This document shows positions 44,706 through 56,253 of a stretch of DNA of 64,000 bases, one piece after another; within the stretch, counting starts at the first letter, position 1, and the number at the start of each line of letters is the position of its first letter. A model generated the notes under the pieces. It was given only the letters and a program-made list of their open reading frames with translations. It was not told the DNA's origin and did not search any database. Source of the stretch: Lasiodiplodia sp. COLG20. Taxonomy: Eukaryota; Ascomycota; Dothideomycetes; Botryosphaeriales; Botryosphaeriaceae. Where the stretch lies: the NCBI GenBank assembly GCA_009801085.1, contig VNWV01000054.1:1-64000 (forward strand). The letters run 5' to 3'. A program made the position numbers and the translations under genes.

Positions 44706-45944
44706 CTAGCTTGTGCAAAAACAACTCATCGTAGTCAATATACAGTAGTCCGGCATGCCAGCAACCCAGTAACCAAGCCCACCTCCCATCCCGATCTCCC
44801 CCTCCTCCCCCTCCACCGCCACTCTCCAAAACCGCCGATACTCTCCCCCGCCGTCTCCTTGCACGAGTCCAACGCCCCTCCGATCAAACGCCTCCCACCA
44901 CGTCTGCCCAACCACAAACTCAACAAAATCCAAGCGCCTCTCCGCCACCATCTCATCAACAACACCCAGCCACGCGGCGTCCAACGCAGGAATCATCCGG
45001 CCATCCGGAGCGGCGGGCCCCTGCTGCAAGCGCGGGCTGCGCACCTGCACGGCCAGTCGTAGCTCGCGCAGCGCCGGCAGCAGGAACACGGTACGGCACA
45101 GGTGCGCGTACGACAGGTGCGGTGGGTTGTTAGGAGAATAAGCGCGGACGCGTAGGCGGGAGATTTGGGCGAAGCGGTGGGGGAGGAGGTTGGCGGCGAG
45201 GAGGGTGATTTGGTTAATGGGCTTGTCGTCGTTCTTTCTAAGGCCACGCGGTAGTAGCGGCGCGGAGAGCTCGCCCAGGTGGAAGGTGTTTGTTGAGTAG
45301 AGAATATCGACGCTTTCGAGGTAACTGTTGTGGGGTGGGGGGGATAAGGAAACCAAACCGCTTTGTTCAGGGGTCATGTATGTATGTACTTACCCCTGTC
45401 GGCATACTAGTAGCCAACTGGCATAAATGGTACAGTCTCTGGCTTGGCCGCTGCACTTGGTCCCCCGCCCGACGATGCATCCATCCTCCCACCAGAAGCA
45501 CTCTGGGTCCCTACAGCAGCCGGAACATTGCCATACCCATCTCTTCCCGTTGCTCTCGTCGTTGCGGTAATTGATGCACCCATCGAGGCCTAGCGTCCCC
45601 CACCTAGCGTGCCTAATCTCCCCAGGTTTCCGCGGGTACTGGTAGCCCAGCTCCACGTGCACGACGCGGTTGCCGAAGAGGTGGCTGTAGACAAGCTGGC
45701 GGAGCTCGAGCGGCAGCCGGTTGAAGAATGGCGACTGCGTCTGCGGCTGCGCCGTTAGCCCGTTGTCCAGCGTAGGCGTGATGGGGCGCGGGCGCGGGCT
45801 TGGTAGCGTTGGGATGATGTCTTCGCAAGGTGGTGGTGAGTCGTCCTCCTTCTTTTTCTGCTTGAGCCATTTTTGGAGCCAGCCTTCCAGACGGGGATGC
45901 ATTTTTTTTTTCTTTTCCTCTTTCGCTTGCTGCGGGTGAAGCAC
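44706..45944 (-). CDS. F-box-like / DUF7730-type protein
   Basis: Model complement(join(44706..45324,45394..45944)), 389 residues. A Lys-rich start and Pro-rich linker precede FFNRLPLELRQLVYSHLFG, the LP-E-R-x-x-(V/I)-Y helix characteristic of the fungal F-box-like/DUF7730 proteins. It is followed by a Cys/Trp-rich segment (WQCSGCCRDPECFWWEDGC) and, after a phase-2 intron, YLESVDILYSTNTFHLG, the second conserved block of this family. The start at 45944 could instead be the in-frame ATG at 45902. The family is expanded in Pezizomycotina with unknown substrates; a ubiquitin-ligase adaptor role is only inferred. Confidence 0.8.
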
Positions 45945-46490
45945 CGGTGAGCGCGAGCCGTTTCTCTGTTATATATATGTCCAAAGTGGCAGGGGCCAAG
46001 TAGATCGCCGGTGCATGGTCTGAGTTGTCTAGCAGGCAGCTGCGCCTTCACCGTGCCACCCTTGCATAATACCCACAACATAACCAACACTGATAAACTA
46101 CATCGGGCAGTCAACCTCAGAGAGCCCCAGGACTTTACTATTTAAAAGTAGCATGGAGCCTTCTTCTGTACGAGCATACAGCTTAGAAAGATACCTGGAG
46201 CCATCCTCCGGCGGGCACAACTTCCAACATGTAGAAGAACGTATGATTCATATCACAGGCTTTTAATCAAGCACATGACAACACCTTAACCGGATGCGCC
46301 ACTGCAGCTGGTCAACAGCTAAGATAAATGTTCGAATGAACTCGATATCAGTCCTCCATTCGCACTAGAGCTCCCCTTCCGTCGCATGGTGTTGTGTCTG
46401 AAAACACCACTGTAGCATAGTCACCGGGGCAGGTATAAAGCAACCCTCAGGTCACCTCCCTCTCTTTTTTCATGCCATCTACGGCTTGCA

Positions 46491-46754
46491 ATGAATACTC
46501 TTTCCTTTCATCACCTGAGTCAACAGACTTTCAGGGAATCGCACAAAAGCTGGTATTTAAGAACTCGTCTTGTCATTTCATTCAGATTGGAGCACATGTC
46601 GTACACTGCCAACTACAATAAAACGGTACTGTATGGCGGGTTCTTACAGTGGAAGGGCACAGACTGTTCGAAGCGGAAGAAAGTATGGTGTATTGGAGAG
46701 TGCGGGATTCCGGAGGGTTTGGTGCAAAGAGACACCGACTTCCAAACCATTTGA
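46491..46754 (+). CDS. Doubtful small protein, 87 residues
   Basis: An ATG at 46491 follows TATAAAG at 46434-46440 by 51 bp, with a pyrimidine-rich leader between, the layout of a real fungal promoter. The product has no signal peptide and no recognised domain. Possible introns would change the product. Kept only because of the promoter context. Confidence 0.2.
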   Translation: MNTLSFHHLSQQTFRESHKSWYLRTRLVISFRLEHMSYTANYNKTVLYGGFLQWKGTDCSKRKKVWCIGECGIPEGLVQRDTDFQTI

Positions 46755-46925
46755 AAGGTCTGCTCACGAAATGGGAGGATCGTGACGAAGGCGTAGGGAA
46801 TATTTATGGCCGCTGCATCGCGTAAATGATGCTTGTTGAGAAACGTGGCGATTATTATGAAAGATATGCATCTTGTTCGGTTGATCCGACGCCGTTGTCT
46901 TTTGTTTCATAGGTTCTAGATTCTA

Positions 46926-47050
46926 CCTAGGCTGAGATATATAGGATAAGTCCGCTTGGTACCAGCTGAATGGCAGGAAAATCAATGCATCGGAGCCTGA
47001 CAGACGGTAGCATCAAGTAAGGCGACGAAGAGTAGCACAAATAGGGGGCG
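46926..47050. repeat. Dispersed repeat at the helicase 3' end, copy 2
   Basis: Begins CCTAGGCTGAGA, like 40717, and keeps GCTTGGTACCAGC, GCATCGGAGCCTG and AAGGCGACGAAG in the same order. Helicase coding sequence is not present before it, so the repeat is either a solo 3' remnant or a separate element. Confidence 0.7.
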
Positions 47051-47501
47051 TTCTTCTGTCAGGGGGTTGCCCTTACCCATGCCTCCTACGCCACACTTGT
47101 TAACGTAGGCAGTCTCGAGGGCGAAAGAGTACTTGAATGACCCTACTTGTTGAGGTTTAATGTGGCGTGGTTAGTTAATATACTGGTCTGTGACATCCGC
47201 TGCACATTCTGGTGGACAAATGTGTAGCAGTAGATATGGCATTCGGACTCGGATGCAACTTCATGCTTTTTTGTCTTTCACCATCTTGTGCCTTCAATTC
47301 TGCATTCTTTACACCGTGCACTTTGCTAAAATACTTCGGTTATACACCTCAAAACCAGAAGTGACTCAACGACGCTGCGAGCACTCATCCCATTGCTGCA
47401 CACATTGAAAAAGTAAAAAACAGACAAAGATAAGTTCCCGCCACAAGCTCCGCGTCCAAAGCAAAAGGAAACTTGCAAAAAGAAAGCTCTTCGGTATTAT
47501 G

Positions 47502-47609
47502 CGACATTGACAAGATTCGAACTTGCGCGGCCGAAGCCATGAGATATCTTATTGCTTCCATTGCTAGAAACATTCGAGTCTCACCCATTAACCACTCTGG
47601 CACAATGCC
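47502..47609 (-). tRNA. tRNA-Ser (CGA) with a 27-nt intron
   Basis: Minus-strand cloverleaf. The acceptor GGCATTG pairs with CAATGTC, the D-arm has GAGTGGTTAA, the anticodon stem TGAGA/TCTCA encloses CTCGAA with anticodon CGA, then a 27-nt insertion at the canonical 37/38 position. The long variable arm (GGCTTCGGCC) and T-arm GCAAG-TTCGAAT-CTTGT follow. The mature length of about 81 nt matches the tRNA-Ser at 22136. Splicing needs the tRNA endonuclease. Confidence 0.93.
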
Positions 47610-48788
47610 TTAGGCTCGTATAGCATTTGAAAATGTAAGCAAACATTATGTAGAGGGTAAAATTTGGTGTTGAAATCGTCCCGGAACATTTTTGGTGATT
47701 CAGGGGTTCAGTGAGCGATATTGTGGTATCCCCAGTGATTTTCCGGCACAAACGCACCACTATAATGACAAATGGCTGGTCTATTTTCTTTATGCTGTCT
47801 GGAAAAATTGCTAGAATGACGGGGTGGGTGGGGATGCACCATTTTGCCACATCCGACGGCCCGATATTTCACTGCCACACAACACGACGCACGGACGAAA
47901 ACAATAGCTGAAATTAAGTACAGTACTTCATGAGCTACTAAACTTTATTTCTACTAATAAAGTTCTCGCTTCTACTGATTGATCACTCCACAATTCGAAA
48001 TTATACGCATGGACTTTCTGGTCCATTTTAAAGCCGCATTATGCGAGATAGGATTAGTGCAGCATTGAAAGTACACTATAGAGACTTAAAGAGCATCCGA
48101 AAGTTCCTAGCGTTTTGCTGCTTCCATGCATCATTCGTCTTCCGAGCCTGTAAATGTACTCGCCGGGTTGAAGTCTGAGTTTTCGGCTTCGGCCCGAAAC
48201 CGCATAGCGCTCTTGCAATACTAATAATACGGACCTCACGAGACATACGTTTCACACACAGGTCGACGTTTCACATTTCTACCATTCTCGTGTTGTGCGG
48301 GGTGGGATCGGACCGCACACGTGGTAGCGGCGGGGACAGGGCCATACAGGGCGCTGGCCTGCGTGAGACAAACACACGCCCTACGAGAGACAAACACGCC
48401 CTACGACAACCGAGCTTTTTTTTTCCCCTCTCTCTTCCATGCTACGACCCCTCGACAGGCAACGTCCACACACCTGCGCACAACAACACGTTTGGCATGA
48501 GATGAAGCAGTGGCGGAGAAGCAACAAAAATCTTGCTCTAAAATAAAATAACAACGAAGACATCATCTGGATATATAACCCGCAGCACAAACCCCGGCGC
48601 AGCGAAACGAAGGAAGGGGAAAAAAAAGTCATTTTCGCAAAAACGGGACACCACCGCCCGCCGCCCGCCCTCATTAAAACAAAATGTCATTAACCAAGCC
48701 CAAACCCCATCCATCATCAACATCATGATCGAAAACAGAACTACCCCACGCTCCCTCACTACCCAGCCGACAGCGACGTCGTCGTCCT
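47610..48788. other. Intergenic, no supported gene
   Basis: AT-rich to 48240, then the 3' flank of the transporter gene. No gene recognised. Confidence 0.45.
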
Positions 48789-50686
48789 CTACGCGCTAGT
48801 CTCGCTATCAACCGTCTCGACCTTAACGACGTTGGCGTGCTGGTCGAGGGCGACCTTGCGCTTCTGGAGCGAGGCCTTGGTGGGGTTCTTTGCGTGGAAG
48901 ATGTCGTCGAGCTCCTCGAGGGTGCGGTTCTTGGTCTCAGGGATGAAGAAGTAGATGATGACGGCCTGGATGGCGTCCCAGATGACGAAGATGATGTACG
49001 TGTGCCAGCCGATGCGCTCCATGGAGACGGGCCACGCGAATTGGTTGAGGAGCATGGCTGTGCGCAAACGTCAGTCAGTCAAAAACGAGGAAGAGCTTGG
49101 GGAGAAAGGGAAGAACAACTCACCAGCATTAAGCGAAAAGCTCGAAAACGCCATACCCTTCGCCCTCATCTCAAAGCTCAGCACCTCAACCGGATACAGC
49201 GCCTGCAGCGGCGTGATACCGAACGAGAAGACCGCACCGAACAGGAAGATCATGGCGGTGGCGGCCTTGGAGGCCGAGGCGGCGATGCCCGTGGCGGGCA
49301 GCGCGTCGCCGTTGGCGTCGAGCACCTTGTGCGCGTCGTAGATGGACGTGGCGACCGTCATGCCGACCCACACGATGGAGCAGCCGATCATCGAGAACAG
49401 CAGCAGCGGGCGGCGGCCCAGCTTGTCGACGAAGAGCGCGCCGCAGACGGCGATCAGGAACTGCTCGCACGAGTAGAAGAGGTTGATGTTGGCTTTGCTG
49501 ATCTGCGTGTCGTAGCCGGCGGATGTGAGGAGGGCGGACATGTAGTAGGACAGGACGGCTGGTGTGGGGTGTTAGTGAATGGGGGGATCTAGGTGAGTGT
49601 GTGGGGGGAAAAACTGACCATTACCAGCCCACTGGCCGAAGACGGAGATGGCGATGTTGCAGCTGATGCGGTAGCGGGCGGCGCGGGTCTTGAACAGGGC
49701 GCTGTAGTCCCACCAGCGCTTGTCGGAGCCGTCCATCTCGAGGTACTCCTCGTACTCGCGCAGCTGCATGCTGACCCAGATGCTGTCGTCGTTGCCGTTG
49801 CCGTGGTACTTGGTCAGCACGCGGCGGCACTCGTCGCGCTTGCCGTGGACGTACAGCCAGCGCGGCGACTCGGGCAGGAACCAGACGAAGATGACGATGA
49901 TGCCGGAGAAGAGAAGCTGCAGCCACACGGGGATAACCCAGGCGTGGTCGGCGGAGCTGTTCAGCGAGCCACGCACGGCGCCGGCGGCGAGGATGGAGCC
50001 GGTGAACCAGAAGGTGTTGTACAGGGCGGTGACGACTGCAGGAGTTAGCCGGATGTTGCAAAAGCAGGAACAGAGACGTCATTACCTCCGCGGTAGGCCG
50101 GGTGGGTGACCTCGACGACGAACATGGGGCCGGCGGCGGTGGCGATGGAGACGCCGAAGCCGAGGACGAAGCGGCCGGCCTCGAACTGGCCGATGCTGGC
50201 CGTGTAGTAGGTGGTGGCGTTGATGATGGTGCCGACGACGATGGTCACGGCGCCGATCAACATGCCGCCCTTGCGGCCGAAGGTGTCGATGGCCGGGCCG
50301 ACGAAGGGCAGGGCGACGACGGAGCCGATCTGGTACATGGCGGTGACGATGCCGGCCCAGATGCCGTCCTCGCTGCCGCCGAAGAATTCCTTGAAGTCGT
50401 CGCTGGCCAGCAGGCCGTTCAGCAGCGAGCCGTCGTAGCCGTTCATGGTCGAGCAGCAGAAGCCGACCAAGCAGCAGCAGTACAGCACGATGCTGGGCCC
50501 GTTGAACGGCTGCGGCGGCTCCTTGAGTATCGCCTCGTTGTACGCCTCATTGCCGCTAATCTCCTTGACGGCGGCGATGTTCGGCTTCTCGTCAATCTGG
50601 GTAGGGTCAGCATGCGGTTGCAGTCTGGGTGAGGGAGCAGGGCGCACCGAGAGCTCGCCGTGGACGGCGACGTCCTTGGAATCCAT
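48789..50686 (-). CDS. MFS sugar transporter (lactose permease-like)
   Basis: Model complement(join(48789..49057,49124..49558,49619..50035,50086..50686)), 573 residues. All introns are 50-66 nt and phase 1. Sugar-porter signatures are present: GYDGSLLNGLL in TM1, DTFGRKGGML between TM2 and TM3, LPESPRWLY after TM6, DKLGRRPLLLF, and PETKNRTLEELDDIF after TM12. Long hydrophilic N- and C-terminal tails are cytosolic. Family role is proton-coupled sugar uptake at the plasma membrane; the specific sugar cannot be assigned. Long GC-rich promoter region upstream. Confidence 0.95.
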
Positions 50687-53600
50687 TGCTATGGGGGTTG
50701 TGGGTCTCGGATGGTCTGTCTAAGGGATCCTGGTCTGGGTTGCGGTGGGGGAATTGTGGAATATATGTACAGAGAAGTAGCATACATTTGCCAAGACGCG
50801 ATGGTGGGCTGCAGGTCAGCTCAGTGGCGTGGGTTCTTAGACGTGACACTGGGGTCGCGCAAGGGTGCTGGGCCTGGGCAGATGGTGAGACCAGGTCGGG
50901 TAAAGGGTGCACGCGCAGCAATCTAGCGAAGCGGTGCATGCGGCGCGTTACGGCAAGGGCCCGGCAGCGGTGCCTGGACGCTCGGCGGGCACCTAGTCGC
51001 AACCAACGCGGAGCGCCTGCGTCCGGCTCTCCCCACACGCTGAGTCTGGGGTCAGCCGTGCCTCATTCTGGGCCGCGGAGACCCATTGCCCGACTAACTC
51101 ACTTGTCCGCGCTCGTGCCATCGCGGAGAGGATTCTGGTAAGCGCGCACGCAGCTCCAATCTTATCGAGTCAAGTGCAACGGAAGCTTGTGGTGCGCGCG
51201 GGAACAGGGTCTGCGCGTCGCTACGTCTCCCGAATCACGTCCCCATGGGGAGCCAACTGACACATCGGTTTCTGCAGTCGAAGCGGACTAGAACAAAATC
51301 CTTCGCTACAATTTGCCGCCAACAGGAGCGGCACAGCAGACACCACACCACCACCTGCGGCTCTGACTTCTCCGCATCGTGTCCGACCCCTCGCTCTGAT
51401 CAACGCCACACGAATTCGGTCTTCAGTCAGCACACAGCATGAACCGCCTGCTCAAACCGCTGCTGCAAACGTTTCACCAAAACCACCTATATGCGCATCG
51501 TTCCCCTGCCCGGACATTTTGCTAAATTGCTCCATCCGTTCCGCTGGGTCCGACGTTTCTTCGTGGTTGTTAGAGAAAAAGAGCGCAGGGCCGCTTATCC
51601 ATGAAACACAAATCGCCCATCTGCCAACAACCATCCTGCACGAATCCTTCGCCTTTTGCCTAGAAAGCGGGCGTTTCCCGATTTTTTCCACTTCTCGATT
51701 TCGCTTCTGCCAGTTCCGCTCCATCCTCAAATTAAAAATATCTCTCTTACCTACAGGAATGTCGGCCAGAAATCCCGACGGCACCACCCACCCGCAGCGC
51801 CCAGAAACGCCTCGTGCTCGGGTGCGGCGTCCGACCAGAAAGCTTTTCCTTCTCTTACCAAGCCACCCCCCAGCCCAACCCACTCCGCCCTTCGTTGTCT
51901 GCCGTTGAGTGGCAGACAGCAAAAAAGGAGGCGTTTTCGCCCTAGTCCGGAAAGACATCCGGGACGAGCTGCGCCGCGATACGGATGGTTGAAGAGCGAA
52001 AAAGGCACAGCGAAGAAAGAATGGCGGCGCTACGCCACGAGCCTCGACTTGCGTCCGAACATGCACGCCACGTGCCAGTGAGATTTTCCTCTGGTTCCTA
52101 TTTTTCTTTTCTTTTTTTGCTTTTGTGTTGAGTTTGCATGGCTCTCGTGTCGCCTGCGCTGCCCGAGTTCCGGTGTGGCTTGATCTCTTTCCCCTCGTTT
52201 TGTGTCACGCTTTCTGCACGCCGCAAGAGCGTGCGCTCGTCTATTTGCCGTCTGTTCGTCCTCGCTCCACCGGATGGAGTCTGTGGCTGGTGGCTTTTAA
52301 GTCTACTCTTGTTCCTGTGCCTGTCATTCGTGTTTTTTTCCTGCTCTCTCCCGCTCGTACGAAAAGCACTTGTTGGCGATGCGAGACTGCTCACATGGCA
52401 AGAAAATGAGGCGTCGCGCTTTGGCTTGCTCTCGTCTGTTCGGCATCCTTCAGTGACGTGCTGCGGGCGTGAGCACAGCATGATCGTATGCTCTTTTTTC
52501 AGCCCCCATATCTCATCACGACCTTCGTCGAGCCCGGCTGGCCGCCCTCAGTCAGATACGTGAGCGTCAATTGAATCCATTAATCGCTCCTTCACGTAGA
52601 GATCCAGCAGGGCTGTACCACCGATGCATCTATGCAATGCAGACTGCCGGCATGCAAGGTACCAAGGTACGAGAAGTGGATGCTGCACTGATATCAATAG
52701 TTCGCCGGCGAGCCCCTGTTGAAGCCTTACAGTATGTAAGACCTTTCCCCGCTCCCGCTCTGCGCCTCCGCTGCTGTGTATCTGCGCGTGCCTTCCTTTT
52801 TGCTCTTGGCCACGAGGACGTGTAACAAAGGGAAAAAGCAAAAGAGGCGTCGATGGCAAAAGTCCGAGAGGGGTTTCCCAGCTGTGCAACGCTCAAAGGG
52901 AAAAAGCACTTCGATGATGGAGCTCAGTCTGGTAGCACCGCATGCTATTCTACAGATAACGCTTGAACAAGAGCCTTCAGCCTTCTCCCTCTCTGCTCCT
53001 CCTGCACTGACCTACGATGCGGCAGCGGCAGATACTCAAATAGAACCGTCCTCCATCGAGCGTGCCAACAACCCTCTCATTATTACTACCATCCACCAAC
53101 AAACAGCATGCCACTTTAGCTCGCCTTCAACCTCCACCCCGAACGACAACGCACGCTAGCAAACGGAGCAATGACGCCGAAGACTCAAGGTAATGGACAA
53201 CCGACAAGCGGTGAGAGAGGGGACAAGGCGGCAAATGCTGGTCTCACACGTCGTTACACCCGAACAACGCCTCTCCCGTCACCTCACCGCTTCTTGTGTC
53301 CCATTCGGCGTCGCCGGTTTTAGGAAAGGAGACTTGAGCCTATCACGCGACACAAAACTACTATCGAGCTTCTTGTTGAACCCACGGTATAGGGGGTAGA
53401 TGTAGAAGGTCTCGTACGTTTACAAGGCTTCAGCATGTTCATACTTGATGGGACAAGGTGATTGAAATGGTATGCAAGCATAGTATCTGTCCTCTAGATG
53501 GCTCTGGTAGGAGGGAGACATGCGATGATTGAAGCTCTCCACACAATCCATCAGTTGGAGAAGCTGAAGATCGTCTCTTCGTTTCTGCACACGAGCAAAC

Positions 53601-53777
53601 CATGGAAGGCTTAGAATATTTCCACTGTAGCTACACCTCAAATATAGCACATTGCCATCCCTTCTGTAACTTCGTCGATAAACCCACGAGTAAAACAAAC
53701 ATACGTCCGCCACATTACCTCTCCCCCATCCAGCAAGCAACATTACTACCTCCCTCCTCCCTCCCATCCCATCCCAC
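50687..53777. other. 3.1-kb gene-free interval
   Basis: Upstream flank of the transporter and the 3' flank of the next minus-strand gene. GC-rich, with pyrimidine-rich stretches (51650-52350). Several frames of 100-200 codons occur on both strands, but none has a domain, codon bias or splice support. It may hold long regulatory or untranslated sequence. Confidence 0.45.
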
Positions 53778-55789
53778 CTACTCCCTCATCTCAACCACAG
53801 CCCGCCACCCCACCAACCCCCAAACCCTCTCTACAAACCACTCCTTTACATCCCCACCACCACCACCGCCCTCCCGCTGCTCCTCCATCTTCCTCTTCAA
53901 GCCCGACGGCACCACCACCTCTGTCAACGCCTGCCTAACCGGCATCCCCAAACACTCACTCATCTCGTCCCTACTCGCATTGTCCTCATCGCCAAAAATA
54001 GCATGCGCGAGCGTCTGCTCCATCTTCTTCCGTGCCGGCAGGCTCAATCCACCCCGCAGCGCTTCCAGCGACGGTCTGCCTAGTGACGATCTGGGCGCGA
54101 AAGACGCTGCTGGTCCAGTTGCTGTGGTCGGCCTATGTGAAGCGGTTCCAGTGCCGGTTGATGCGGCAGCAGCAGAAGGACCGGTGGGGCCCGACGACGA
54201 CGACGACGATGAGGATGATGAGGATGATGAGGATGATGATAAGGGCGCGACGTGGCGCTGCGCCACTGCCATGCCGCGCTCGAGCAGCGATACGAGGAGC
54301 GGCAGCTCGATAGCCAGGGCGCGCGCCGCGATCTGTTTTTCCTTTTTCTTTTCTCTGTCTGCCGGCGGTGGCGAAACAGTTGCAAGTCCGTCCACGGGAG
54401 AAGAGGGGGAGGAGGTGGGGTCCGGGTCGACCCAGGCGTCAATGTCGTTCGCGACGGACGCGCACTTCTGGTGGCCGAAGGTGCAGAGGAAGATGCGGTC
54501 GCCTAGGCGGCGGAACAGGACGAAGAGGAAGCCTTCCACCAGCTCTTGCTGCTGGAGCTCGCTGCTGGCGGCTGAGGGCGCGCTGAGGATGTTGGAGAGG
54601 AAGTTGGATAACAGCCGTGTTGCTAAAGGAGATTCGGGCTGTTTCAAGGGAAAGAAATTCGTGCTACCGCGCGTTGTCATCTGCCTTTTCGAGTTGTTGG
54701 CAAGGGTGAGTGCCGCCTCGTGAGCCGCTTGGGCGGATGAGACCTCCTTGAGAGTATCAAGCACGTGGCTGAACATTTGGACGAGGCTGTAAATGACGGC
54801 TCCACGCTCCTCTGCTGGGTTTGCTGCCGACTTTTCCGGGTCCAGCAGCTTTTTGAAGCCGAAGAAAAGAGACATGAAGATCCGAGCGGCGGCCTCGAAG
54901 ACTGAGATGAGCTCGTTGTTGTATGTAGCTAAAACGGGCTCCGGGATGGGGATAGTAGAGCCGAGGCGTTGGTGATACTTTTGGCAAGCGGAAGCCAGTA
55001 GTGGCGCTATACAGTCGGCAGCCCGGACAAGATGGTACGCCAGTTTGCGGTCTCCTTCAGTATGGCCTTTGTAGTGCTTGTGGGCCTGGTATAGATGCTG
55101 GACCAGCTTTGTTCCTCCTGTACACCTGTTAATATTTCTTCCAAATAGCCATAGCATGTAGAGCTTGTCCTACCTTCATTTACGGCAGTCACAGCATCCA
55201 TGTTCTCGGGAAGTGTATCTTCAACATCCTCATCGGTAGTATCCGAGTCCTCATGCACAACCTTCCGTCGCTTTGCTGCTCGGGTAGATACTCCCGGTAG
55301 CGGCTCAGCCTTCCGTCTTTTCGTTGTTGCCGGAGCTCGAGTGGAATCCTTCTGCACAGAGCGAAGCTCAGACTTTAACCGCTCTATCTCTCTTTCTTGT
55401 TCGGTGACTTTAACTTCAAGCTTCGTCCGAGCGGCATCCGCTTGGTGGAACCTCTGTACCCAGTAGCTGGCAGAATCAATGTGTTTGTCAGGACCTCGAC
55501 TGGTTTCTGGTCCTCCACTGGTGTTGGGTTTGCGCTTGGATCGGACGTGCTCTCGTAGGTGCAGAATGTAGTCTAAAAGGAGCTGTGTTACTCATTGGCT
55601 TTGTTTGGAGTGAGGCCTGGCTGCGTTGGCATGAGACGTACCTTTGACACTGAGGTCCGGAGGCTTTGATCTAACAACAGCAATAGCGCAAGCGATATGA
55701 AGCTTTGAAGGCAGCATTGACGCTTGCATGTTGTCAACATTCCCTGCTGAGCCACTGAGTGGAAGACTGATACGGTGAGCGGCCAGCAT
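53778..55789 (-). CDS. Unrecognised Lys/Arg- and Ser-rich protein, probably nuclear
   Basis: Model complement(join(53778..55117,55174..55572,55642..55789)), 628 residues. Both introns (56 and 69 nt) are phase 1. The start is the first ATG of the frame that splices in phase to DYILHLREHVRSKRK. A coiled-coil-like stretch (VTEQEREIERLKSELRSV) is followed by basic clusters resembling nuclear localisation signals (TTKRRKAEP, RAAKRRKVV) and an acidic patch. The middle is helical and may be conserved (TKLVQHLYQAHKHYKGH, MFSHVLDTLKEVSSAQ). A poly-Ser run of about 18 and a Gly run occur near the C-terminus. I do not recognise the family. A chromatin or DNA-repair role would be guesswork. Confidence 0.75.
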
Positions 55790-56253
55790 GCAGGAATGGT
55801 TTTCCGGTAACCGCTGCTTGAGACCTTGGAATAGTGTTGATGTGGGATCGCTTCATTCTGACCTCCCTTCAGGCTGTATTTTGTTCATGGCGTGAGCCGG
55901 GTGTGTGCAGGGTTGGGCCGTGGGCTGAAGGGCAGGAAAGAGACCAAGCGAAGCTGGAAGGGAAGGAGCGATGCCAGAAAGTCAAGGCCGCTGCCGCCCA
56001 CCAAAACCCTTTAATTAATCGGCCAGCGGTTACTAGTAATTCCCATGAACTTCTATGTGTGAGCTGACTTGTTTTCCTGCATGGTTGAGTACTGGATGTG
56101 CAGATTAAACCTTAGAATTCAGCTGTGAAAACATGCTTGTAAGGCTTGAAGAAATGATTTAATATTTTTACCCTTCCACATCTGAACCCAACAGCCCACA
56201 TGATGCGATCATACATATGTTACAGTCCTCATACCACATGCCCATAAAACACC
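55790..56253. other. Intergenic spacer
   Basis: About 460 bp: promoter of the preceding minus-strand gene and 3' flank of mL38. Nothing else seen. Confidence 0.45.

Larger units (their letters stand above)
45945..47501. other. Gene-poor region
   Basis: About 1.55 kb. Holds a TATA-like site with a small doubtful frame (46434-46754) and the second copy of the helicase-3'-flank repeat (46926-47050). No convincing gene. Confidence 0.45.

Noticed and set aside
51452..52066. 204-codon minus-strand frame in the gene-free interval
   Set aside because: Overlaps equally long frames on the other strand, is basic and low-complexity, and has no recognisable domain or splice support.
53602..54723. 373-codon plus-strand open frame
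   Set aside because: Antisense to the well-supported minus-strand gene at 53778-55789; its Ser/Asp runs mirror the poly-Ser tract of that gene.
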